Translations under genes and position numbers: made by a program
Shown: positions 1-5,272 of the stretch, one piece after another
Numbering within the stretch: the stretch's first letter is position 1
How the letters are laid out: each line of letters opens with the position of its first letter
Source: Actinobacteria bacterium ADurb.Bin346
GTDB lineage: Bacteria; Actinomycetota; Humimicrobiia; Humimicrobiales; Humimicrobiaceae
Length of the DNA stretch: 5,272 bases
Direction of reading: 5' to 3'
Assembly (NCBI GenBank): GCA_002068775.1
Contig: MWAX01000062.1
Span: forward strand, 1-5,272
Notes under the pieces: model-generated
Told to the model about the DNA's origin: nothing
Database searches by the model: none
What the model saw: the letters and a program-made list of their open reading frames with translations, nothing else

Positions 1-970
<970 letters not shown>

Positions 971-1108
971 TTGTAAAATTGGTTTGCTATGAAGCTTTGA
1001 AAGAACACGAAAAGCTTTTTATAAAGGCCTGCAATATGCAGCAGGGCCTTAACATATTGAAAACTTAAATATTTTAAATTAAGTAAATTCTTATAAGTTT
1101 ACTAGATT
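971..1108 (+). other. 23S-5S intergenic spacer
   Basis: AT-rich transcribed spacer of about 138 nt between the two rRNAs. I find no tRNA in it. It contains two stem-loops (991-1018 and 1024-1050) that could serve in processing of the precursor. The rest (1051-1108) is AT-rich and without recognisable signals. Confidence 0.8.
1024..1050 (+). other. Stem-loop in the rRNA spacer, likely processing element
   Basis: Bases 1024-1032 (AAGGCCTGC) pair with 1041-1050 (GCAGGGCCTT) in nine pairs, with a single bulged G at 1044 and an eight-base loop. No T run follows, so it does not look like an intrinsic terminator. A double-stranded cut site for precursor rRNA is the more likely role (inference). A weaker, AT-rich stem (992-998 with 1011-1017, AAGCTTT/AAAGCTT) lies just upstream and is followed by a few T. 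Confidence 0.5.
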
Positions 1109-1224
1109 TACGGTGGCTATAGCGAAGGGGAAACACCTGTTCCCATCCCGAACACAGAAGTTAAGCCCTTCAGCGCCGATGGTACTTTACTGGCAACGGT
1201 ATGGGAGAGTAGGACGCCGCCGTA
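1109..1224 (+). rRNA. rrf: 5S ribosomal RNA
   Basis: Complete 5S rRNA of about 116 nt. The terminal helix is clear: TACGGTGGC at 1109-1117 pairs with GCCGCCGTA at 1216-1224, nine pairs including one T-G. Between them lie the conserved blocks CACCTGTTCCCATCCCGAAC (loop B/C), GAAGTTAAGCCC, GCGCCGATGGTA and GGGAGAGTAGG in the normal order. The pattern resembles Clostridia 5S rRNAs. It lies 138 nt after the 23S, the usual order of a bacterial rRNA operon. Ends are placed by the helix and may be off by one or two bases. Confidence 0.97.
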
Positions 1225-1231
1225 TTTTTTT
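1216..1231 (+). terminator. Probable rRNA operon terminator (5S helix end plus T7)
   Basis: A run of seven T (1225-1231) follows the closing helix of 5S rRNA directly, and no separate GC-rich hairpin follows before 1300. Termination may therefore use the 5S 3' strand and the T run, or lie elsewhere. The T run is seen; its use as a terminator is inferred. Confidence 0.4.
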
Positions 1232-1313
1232 GCCCTGAATTTTTTACCAGAGTCACATTAAATTACTTCTCTAACAATATAATTATTTAAATTTACCTGC
1301 ATAAAAGCCCCTG

Positions 1314-1342
1314 TTGACATAAATACTATGCTATAGTAAGGT
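1314..1342 (+). promoter_or_regulatory. Candidate promoter of the antitoxin-toxin operon
   Basis: A perfect -35 box TTGACA (1314-1319) is followed, after 17 bp, by TAAGGT (1337-1342). The latter keeps the three most conserved -10 bases (T, A and final T) but is otherwise weak. A palindrome occupies the spacer and overlaps the -10 start, which fits autoregulation by the antitoxin. The leader to the antitoxin ATG would be about 75 nt. Confidence 0.5.
1324..1338. promoter_or_regulatory. Palindromic operator candidate in the antitoxin promoter
   Basis: TACTAT-GCT-ATAGTA is a perfect 6-bp inverted repeat around a 3-bp centre, lying between the -35 and -10 boxes. AbrB/MazE-type antitoxins commonly bind such AT-rich palindromes as dimers and repress their own operon, so this is the best candidate binding site. 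The palindrome is seen; binding is inferred. Confidence 0.45.
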
Positions 1343-1387
1343 TTTTTTCAGAAATGCTGCATTGCAGATAAACTGAACTGCAGAATA

Positions 1388-1405
1388 TTTTATTATTTAA
1401 TAAAA
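1388..1405. repeat. 18-bp A/T palindrome upstream of the antitoxin start
   Basis: TTTTATTA-TT-TAATAAAA is a perfect 8-bp inverted repeat with a 2-bp centre. It ends 3 bases before the antitoxin ribosome binding site. It could be a second operator or a weak leader hairpin, but pure A/T palindromes also arise by chance in such sequence. Confidence 0.4.
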
Positions 1406-1421
1406 ACTGGCGGTGATTAAA

Positions 1422-1679
1422 ATGGTAAGGCAACTTAGCCAAAGAAATACAATAACAATTCCTGCAAAAGTATTGAAGGAAATAGGATCAAAACCCGGTG
1501 ATTTGTTTGAAATTGAAAATGACGGCACCCGTATAATTTTAATTCCCAAGACTATCGAGGATAAGTTCACGGAACTGGAATGGAAAAAACTGGGTAAAAT
1601 AGCTAAAGAAAAGGGAAAATTATATAAAAATGCAGAAGATGCCAAAAAACACATGAAGGTTTTGATAAATGAAGTATGA
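1422..1679 (+). CDS. AbrB/SpoVT-family antitoxin
   Basis: An 85-residue DNA-binding antitoxin of the AbrB/MazE swapped-hairpin fold. Residues 1-45 carry the family signature: VRQLSQRNTITIPAKVLKEI, then G-KPGDLFEIE and a closing strand (TRIILIPK). These form the beta-hairpin dimer that binds promoter DNA. The charged, helical tail (about 47-85) is where such antitoxins grip and neutralise their toxin. I place the start at the ATG at 1422 because GGCGG/GGTGAT (1409-1417) lies at proper distance; an in-frame GTG at 1413 would fall inside that ribosome binding site. Its last 11 bases overlap the downstream toxin frame, the usual translational coupling of such pairs. It is intact although its partner is interrupted, so it may persist as a lone regulator. 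Family assignment is firm; the subfamily is not resolved. Confidence 0.9.
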   Translation: MVRQLSQRNTITIPAKVLKEIGSKPGDLFEIENDGTRIILIPKTIEDKFTELEWKKLGKIAKEKGKLYKNAEDAKKHMKVLINEV

Positions 1680-1944
1680 ATACAAACCTTCTTTCGATAA
1701 GACTTTTAAAAAAATGGAGTCAATCCGCAAAGAGAAAGCTTTAATTGCAGTTTCACAATTAATAGATTTTTTTGAAATGGGTGTAAAATCTAAAGGTTTG
1801 GGACTAAAACATTTAAGAGAAATTTACTGAGAAATCAGATTCAATGTAAAAGATCACATAATATTTTCGGTAGAAAATGATATAGCCTCTTTTATTATAA
1901 CTGGAAATCATGATGAAATAAAAAGATTCTTAAAAAATATCTAA
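1669..1944 (+). pseudogene. RelE/ParE-type toxin, interrupted by in-frame TGA
   Basis: The frame encodes a 91-residue toxin of the RelE/ParE superfamily if the TGA at 1828-1830 (codon 54) is read through. Upstream part (1-53): MKYEYKPSFDKTFKKM at the N-terminus, a helical hairpin, then KGLGLKHLREIY. Downstream part (55-91): EIRFNVKDHIIFSVEND, then FIITGNHDEIKRFLKNI, ending in TAA. Family members normally have Trp in the motif YWEIR, so TGG to TGA is the simplest explanation. Other genes here use TGG for Trp. Without readthrough the 53-residue product lacks the C-terminal strands that hold much of the catalytic surface of RelE-type mRNA nucleases, so it should be inactive. The start ATG overlaps the antitoxin end by 11 bases and has GAAGG at 1655-1659 as ribosome binding site. 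RelE-type nuclease versus ParE-type gyrase toxin cannot be decided by eye. Confidence 0.82.
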
Positions 1945-1966
1945 GTTGCGTGTAAAGGAGTTACAG

Positions 1967-2068
1967 ATGCCACTGAATTATATTCATTTAATTATTGCCC
2001 TCGGTCTTATTGCAATGGCTGCATTATTGATATTTAAAAAAGAGTTGGAAATGCTGCAAGGAAAATGA
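1967..2068 (+). CDS. Small single-pass membrane peptide (hypothetical)
   Basis: A 33-residue reading frame that I do not recognise. It begins MPLNYIHLIIALGLIAMA, with a hydrophobic stretch at about residues 6-23 long enough to cross the membrane once, and ends in a short charged tail, FKKELEMLQGK. Support for a real gene is the excellent ribosome binding site AAAGGAG (1954-1960), six bases before the ATG and the best match in the window, together with the non-random hydrophobic composition. It starts 22 nt after the toxin stop, so it could be the third gene of the toxin-antitoxin transcript. The function is unknown; possibilities include a small membrane regulator or a holin-like or type I toxin-like peptide, but nothing here decides. 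It is too short to be certain. Confidence 0.5.
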   Translation: MPLNYIHLIIALGLIAMAALLIFKKELEMLQGK

Positions 2069-2204
2069 AGCTGAGAGATAGATTATATAAGTGAAGGCTA
2101 TTAGTAAATTTCCAATACGAGTTTTCTTTTTTAAAAAAATGGTTGAATTTAGCTCATTTTAAGCTTGATTTTATGACTTTACAAAATAAGATGCAGCATT
2201 GCTG

Positions 2205-2233
2205 TTTAAAAACAATCTATTTAGTATTATAAT
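2205..2233 (+). promoter_or_regulatory. Candidate promoter, originally of the zinc-ribbon gene
   Basis: TTTAAA (2205-2210, 4 of 6 -35 consensus bases), a 17-bp spacer and a perfect TATAAT (2228-2233). Transcription would begin near 2240, the last base before the insertion sequence. Deleting the element and one target copy in silico places this start about 35 nt before the ATG at 3379, a normal leader length. In the present arrangement it points into the element, antisense to its transposase. Confidence 0.5.
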
Positions 2234-2240
2234 AATATAA
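2233..2240. repeat. Target-site duplication, left copy (TAATATAA)
   Basis: Eight bases, TAATATAA, immediately outside the left inverted repeat and identical to 3336-3343 outside the right one. Eight bp is the duplication size known for IS1595-family elements. Confidence 0.9.
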
Positions 2241-2264
2241 GGCTCTTTTTTAAAATATTGTTGA
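2241..2264 (+). repeat. Left terminal inverted repeat of the IS (24 bp)
   Basis: Begins GGCTC, T6, A4 and ends TATTGTTGA. It is a perfect reverse complement of 3312-3335. The transposase stop codon lies only four bases inside it. Confidence 0.95.
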
Positions 2265-2267
2265 TTT

Positions 2268-3255
2268 TTACACCATTCCTGGTAAACATGCATTTAAAAT
2301 CAATGTTTTCTGTGCTGCCTGAGCAGTTTTGTCCTTTACATTCATATCAATAAATTCAAACCAGTGAAGGTAATTGCTAAGATACTTTGTTGCCACTCCT
2401 TTAAACCTTTTAATCCATGTCTTTAATCTGCTGTGGTAGGAGTTAACATTCTGTATATGATATATTCCTTTAATTGTTCTTCTGCCTTTGCCCAAATCAA
2501 GCGCTATATATTTTATTTTTTTATTTTTTGCAAAACGGCTAAAACTTGGGTGTCTATCTGTTAACAGAACACAACTTGCAGTAATGCTTTTTCCAAGCAG
2601 AGTGTCAATATTATCTGCAGATGGCCTTCCAATTGTTGCAATATCTGATATTGTATTTGAGTTTCTGTCCCTTGCCACAACAACACACACCTTTTCAGAG
2701 CTAATTCCTCTTTTGTAAGATTTTGCCCCTCTTTTTTTAGCTTTTCTTTTTAGATTTTTGTTTCCCTTATCTGATATTGCAAAAAAGGTATCATCAGCCT
2801 CAACAATTCCTGATAATTTTTTATCTTGTCTATTTTTTAAAATATCAAGTATCTTATGCCTCCAGGCAAAGGCTGTTGCAATATTTATATTAAGGGAATC
2901 TGATATCTGTTTAAGTGTAGCACCATTTAGCATCAAAGAAGCAGCAGAGAAGAACTTTTCCTTATAGTGTATATAATGCAGACATGATAAAGATAGATCG
3001 GTGAAGGTTTTTTTTATATTCTTTGCAATAATAGCGCTGCCTGTTTCTGTAAATTCCGTATCTTGATACAGTGCTGCAACTGCAGTAAGGGCACCTGTAG
3101 CCATTGCTGTTTCTTCTTTGCCCAATCTCTTCAATTGTTTCCATAAGCAATGTATTACTGTCTATAGAGCTTAAAAACTGGATAATCTCTTTTTTATCAT
3201 CAGGAGACAGAGAACAGATTAGATCATATATCTTCTTTTTTAATTTGTTTGTCAT
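2268..3255 (-). CDS. IS1595-family transposase, split by a frameshift
   Basis: DDE-type transposase that moves the surrounding element by cutting and joining at the inverted repeats. Read across the frameshift it has 328 residues, normal for the family. Order: basic helical N-terminus; zinc ribbon at 55-80 (CPYC...C77-K-E-Y80, fourth Cys replaced by Tyr); helix-turn-helix (GATLKQISDSLNINIATAFAWR, about 111-132, given here only as a landmark); catalytic core with first Asp in VEADDTFF (D154), second in LTDRHPSF (D233) and, in place of Glu, probably Asn in NVNSYHSRLK (N271), as in some subgroups. The start is the ATG at 3255, with AAAGG at 3263-3267 and a promoter ending upstream; earlier ATGs lie at or before the predicted transcript start. 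At A8 (3008-3015) the N-terminal frame, which stops at 2962, must lose one base to join the C-terminal frame. An ATG at 3134 opens the latter frame, but its first 40 residues are out-of-frame translation. Confidence 0.9.
3008..3015 (-). other. A8 run at the transposase frame junction
   Basis: On the coding strand the sequence is GAATAT-A8-CCTTCACC. Zero-frame translation gives CKEYKKNLHRS; the continuing family sequence CKEYKK-TFTDL requires one A fewer (A7), equivalent to a +1 shift, or two more. Such a homopolymer could be a polymerase-slippage or programmed-shift site, a genuine mutation, or a sequencing error. Confidence 0.75.
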
Positions 3256-3286
3256 CTTTTTGCCTTTCGAACATATTATTTCTGCC

Positions 3287-3315
3287 ATATTAGCAAACAT
3301 ATGTTCGTATTTCAA
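3287..3315 (-). promoter_or_regulatory. Transposase promoter inside the right end of the IS
   Basis: On the minus strand, TTGAAA (3315-3310), a 17-bp spacer and TAATAT (3292-3287). The -35 box overlaps the inner edge of the right inverted repeat (3312-3335), so transposase bound to the end could repress its own gene. Transcription would start near 3281, some 25 nt before the ATG at 3255, which supports that start over the ATGs at 3300 and 3288. Confidence 0.6.
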
Positions 3316-3335
3316 CAATATTTTAAAAAAGAGCC
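3312..3335 (-). repeat. Right terminal inverted repeat of the IS (24 bp)
   Basis: Perfect reverse complement of 2241-2264, ending AAAAAAGAGCC at the outer edge. The next eight bases are the right copy of the target duplication. Confidence 0.95.
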
Positions 3336-3343
3336 TAATATAA
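3336..3343. repeat. Target-site duplication, right copy (TAATATAA)
   Basis: Identical to 2233-2240. It lies 35 bases before the zinc-ribbon gene's start codon, so the insertion is in that gene's leader, not in its coding region. Confidence 0.9.
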
Positions 3344-3378
3344 AAATATCTCATAAATTAAAATAGGACGGTGATTAT

Positions 3379-5272
3379 ATGTACTGTGTACAGTGCGGAA
3401 AAAAGCTTAGTCCTGACGATAAGTTCTGCGAACGATGCGGAAAACCAATAAATAAAGATATCCAGAAACCAGAGCCTGCTAAAGCTACGGTTAAAAAGAA
3501 TAAAGGTAAAAAGGCAGGAATAATTGCAGGCTCTACTGCAGGCAGCATAATTGCTGTAGCAGTACTGGCTTTCTTTTTGCTTAATTTCTTTAATTTCCCC
3601 ATTTTACATTTTCTAGGCTTTGAGGATGATCTATGGCAGTATGATAAAAAGATTAAAAAACCCATTACCGCACTATCTGCTGACCAGGATATAACTTTAG
3701 GTGAGATAGAAACACATGGGGTGGCAGTGGAGGTTCCTGCTAAAACATTTGACAGTGATACAAGTGTTACTTTATCACACCCGGAAAAAAAGCCGCAGGT
3801 AGACCACTATGCATTTGAACCGCTTGGAGCACCAATTACTATTGAATCAACAGGACAGCAGAAAAGGCTTAACAAACCCGTAAAGGTCACTCTCTCTATT
3901 GACGACCTTGGGCGCGACAGGTCAGGGGCGTCTTATATTGCAGTCCTTAATGAAAGAAATGAGTGGGACTATATTGCCCCTGATAAGATAGACCTGAAGA
4001 AAAAACTTGTCACTTTTGAAACTCATCATCTGGGTACATATGGTATCGTTAATCTGAAGAAGGAAAAACTTGTGCAGGAGTTTTCCCGCCAGAGATCCGT
4101 GAGGCAGTGGGCTGAGCAAAGCCTTGAGCCTGAAGCAGCTCAGGCAAGGGATGAAATAGTAAGAGAGATCTTGCAGGACAGGCTTAAGATTTCTGGCACC
4201 CCGGCTCTTGAGGCATTAATAAAATTAGTTACTGTTGAGTGTCCTGCAAGTAAGCTTGCAATAGCACTTGTAGACAAGGATGCTGCAAGGTTTACAAAAG
4301 ATGTGGTTGAATCAGCAAAAAGAAATATTCCCAAAACTGTTGAACCGATGATACTTAAAGAAGCGCTGGAAAAAACTGCTGTTCAGCCCTGGGCTGCAGA
4401 CATAACAGATGCAGTTGCTGAAATACTTAAGGAGGGAAACCTCACGCAGGCGACAATAAAAATCCTGGATGAAGTAGCTTCAGAATTCATTGTGGACAAG
4501 GTTGAAAAAGAATGGGTGGACCTTGCGGACCGGAAGATAAACCTATGGAACAATCCGGAAATAGAAAAATCATACCAGGTGTTTAAAGGAGGAACAGAGA
4601 AAGAGGCTTCCTTGTGGGGCTATAAGGTAAAAGCAGGCAATTTTGAAGAATTGTGGGGCCAGATGAGAGGTGTGGCAGAAGAAGTTGTAAACAAAGAGAT
4701 TGCTTCTTATGCCAGGGCCAATAATAAAAAGATTGAAGATATTTTAGTTGAGGTAAAAGATAAAATTAAACAAGATGCAAAGCTTAATTTGAAAAAACAG
4801 TTTGAAGAGCGCATAAAGCAGGAAGCAGAGATTTTAAGAATTGAAAATCAAAATATAAAAATAACTGATCTGCTGGATAAGAAGGGTCTTCTTAAAACAG
4901 AAGCTTCAAATCCTTCATTTAGAGCAGAAGATGACCTTGGCTTACTTATAAACCGCATTTATGTAACAATTGAAGAAATAAAAAGAAACACTGGCAGGTT
5001 TGAGGTAATATTTAAAGAAGATAAAGCAGCAGAAATTGAAAAATATGATCCTGAAACCACAATTGAAGCACAGGAACTGGTTGACCTTGTTTACATCCGA
5101 TATGATAAAGGCGAAGAAGCTTACAGACAGGCAGTTGAGCAGAAAAATCTTGTAAAAGAAGAGGTTGCTGTAGTTGTTGAAGAAGATGTAATAATAGAAG
5201 TGGCAAATATGAGTCTGGATGGATTTTGGCAAACGGAAGCTGGCCTGGTAATTGAGATTGTTGGAGAAAATG
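3379..5272 (+). CDS. Zinc-ribbon membrane protein with beta-sandwich domain, 3' end outside window
   Basis: Open through the window edge, at least 631 residues, with no stop in frame. The ATG follows CGGTGAT (3369-3375), the same start context as the antitoxin. Residues 1-22 form a zinc ribbon (C3-VQ-C6 ... C17-ER-C20). A lysine-rich linker (35-45) precedes one membrane helix (about 46-73), so the ribbon should be cytoplasmic and the rest outside. Residues about 108-224 resemble a ZU5-like beta-sandwich: VAVEVPAKTFDSDTSVTL, then YAFEPLG, then PVKVTLSIDD, then a strand ending VTFETHHLGTYGIV. Residues about 225-590 are mainly helical, with a charged coiled-coil-like part near 446-494. The last visible stretch (SLDGFWQTEAGLVIEIVGEN) may open a further beta domain. 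Such ribbon-plus-helix proteins are common in Firmicutes envelopes and often of unknown role; I do not recognise a named gene. Its probable promoter lies beyond the insertion sequence. Confidence 0.9.
   Translation, partial: MYCVQCGKKLSPDDKFCERCGKPINKDIQKPEPAKATVKKNKGKKAGIIAGSTAGSIIAVAVLAFFLLNFFNFPILHFLGFEDDLWQYDKKIKKPITALSADQDITLGEIETHGVAVEVPAKTFDSDTSVTLSHPEKKPQVDHYAFEPLGAPITIESTGQQKRLNKPVKVTLSIDDLGRDRSGASYIAVLNERNEWDYIAPDKIDLKKKLVTFETHHLGTYGIVNLKKEKLVQEFSRQRSVRQWAEQSLEPEAAQARDEIVREILQDRLKISGTPALEALIKLVTVECPASKLAIALVDKDAARFTKDVVESAKRNIPKTVEPMILKEALEKTAVQPWAADITDAVAEILKEGNLTQATIKILDEVASEFIVDKVEKEWVDLADRKINLWNNPEIEKSYQVFKGGTEKEASLWGYKVKAGNFEELWGQMRGVAEEVVNKEIASYARANNKKIEDILVEVKDKIKQDAKLNLKKQFEERIKQEAEILRIENQNIKITDLLDKKGLLKTEASNPSFRAEDDLGLLINRIYVTIEEIKRNTGRFEVIFKEDKAAEIEKYDPETTIEAQELVDLVYIRYDKGEEAYRQAVEQKNLVKEEVAVVVEEDVIIEVANMSLDGFWQTEAGLVIEIVGEN

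Larger units (their letters stand above)
2069..2240. other. Intergenic stretch between the TA region and the insertion sequence
   Basis: AT-rich DNA without a supportable gene. A T6A7 tract lies at 2127-2139 but without a GC-rich stem, so no clear terminator is visible. Near the right end are an 11-bp palindrome (2194-2204), a good promoter (2205-2233) and the left copy of the insertion's target duplication (2233-2240). A short GTG-started frame near 2092 lacks a ribosome binding site and is not called. Confidence 0.6.
2241..3335 (-). mobile_element. Complete IS1595-family insertion sequence, 1095 bp
   Basis: Both ends are visible. The left end 2241-2264 begins GGCTCTTTTTTAAAA and runs on through TATTGTTGA; the right end 3312-3335 is its perfect reverse complement over all 24 bases. 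An 8-bp direct repeat TAATATAA flanks it on both sides, proving insertion by transposition rather than a chance repeat. The single transposase gene lies on the minus strand and nearly fills the element. Ends starting GGCTCTTTTT, the 8-bp duplication and the transposase motifs fit the IS1595 family, probably near the ISPna2-like subgroup (from memory, not searched). Perfect repeats and an undamaged duplication suggest a recent insertion, although its transposase carries a frameshift. Confidence 0.95.

Noticed and set aside
1232..1412. Possible tRNA gene after the 5S rRNA
   Set aside because: No TTC-containing T-arm, acceptor stem or CCA end could be found; the stretch is promoter and leader DNA.
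1397..1654. Minus-strand frame of 85 codons
   Set aside because: It is antisense to the well-supported antitoxin gene; its Phe/Ser/Leu-rich composition is the shadow of that gene.
1676..1750. ATG at 1676 overlapping the antitoxin stop as an alternative toxin start
   Set aside because: It opens another frame (MNTNLLSIRLLKK) unrelated to the toxin family; the ATG at 1669 gives the family-like sequence.
2092..2163. GTG-started 23-codon frame
   Set aside because: No ribosome binding site, low-complexity F/K composition and no other support.
2488..3343. Plus-strand frames inside the insertion sequence (2488-2718, 2758-2967, 3104-3343)
   Set aside because: They are antisense shadows of the transposase, with no start signals.
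3256..3354. Upstream ATGs at 3354, 3300 and 3288 for the transposase
   Set aside because: 3354 lies outside the element, and 3300 and 3288 lie at or before the predicted transcript start and lack ribosome binding sites.
3375..5232. Minus-strand frames opposite the zinc-ribbon gene, including Leu/Phe-rich ones at 4942-5232
   Set aside because: They are complements of a continuous plus-strand gene with many Glu/Lys codons; the apparent hydrophobicity is an artefact.

Overview
The window reads as ordinary chromosome of a moderately AT-rich bacterium. The 3' end of the 23S rRNA and the 5S rRNA look most like those of Firmicutes/Clostridia, and the gene starts use good Shine-Dalgarno sequences. 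That placement is inferred by eye, not by a search.

Layout. (1) Positions 1-970 are the 3' third of a 23S rRNA, including the peptidyl-transferase centre and the sarcin-ricin loop. A spacer of about 138 nt with two stem-loops follows, then a complete 5S rRNA (1109-1224) ending in a run of seven T. (2) Positions 1314-1944 hold a small toxin-antitoxin module. It has an autoregulated-looking promoter, an intact AbrB/SpoVT-fold antitoxin (1422-1679) and an overlapping RelE/ParE-type toxin gene (1669-1944). The toxin gene is interrupted by an in-frame TGA exactly where the family normally has a Trp. A 33-codon reading frame (1967-2068) for a one-helix membrane peptide follows, behind the strongest ribosome binding site in the window. 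(3) Positions 2241-3335 are a complete 1095-bp insertion sequence of the IS1595 type. It has perfect 24-bp terminal inverted repeats and a perfect 8-bp target duplication (TAATATAA). Its transposase, on the minus strand, is split by a frameshift at an A8 run and has lost one zinc-ribbon cysteine. (4) From 3379 to the window edge runs an open-ended gene for a large membrane protein (at least 631 residues): N-terminal zinc ribbon, one membrane helix, a beta-sandwich resembling ZU5-type domains, then a long helical/coiled-coil region.

How the parts relate. The insertion sequence landed almost exactly at the predicted transcription start of a TTTAAA-17-TATAAT promoter (2205-2233). Removing it and one target copy would put that promoter about 35 nt upstream of the zinc-ribbon gene. 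The element has therefore probably separated this gene from its own promoter. Transcripts from the old promoter would now cross the transposase gene in antisense.

I see no defence island, CRISPR array or obviously new multi-gene system. The points most worth a second look are the TGA inside the toxin, the A8 frameshift in the transposase, the promoter-splitting insertion, the small membrane peptide and the unnamed zinc-ribbon/beta-sandwich protein.
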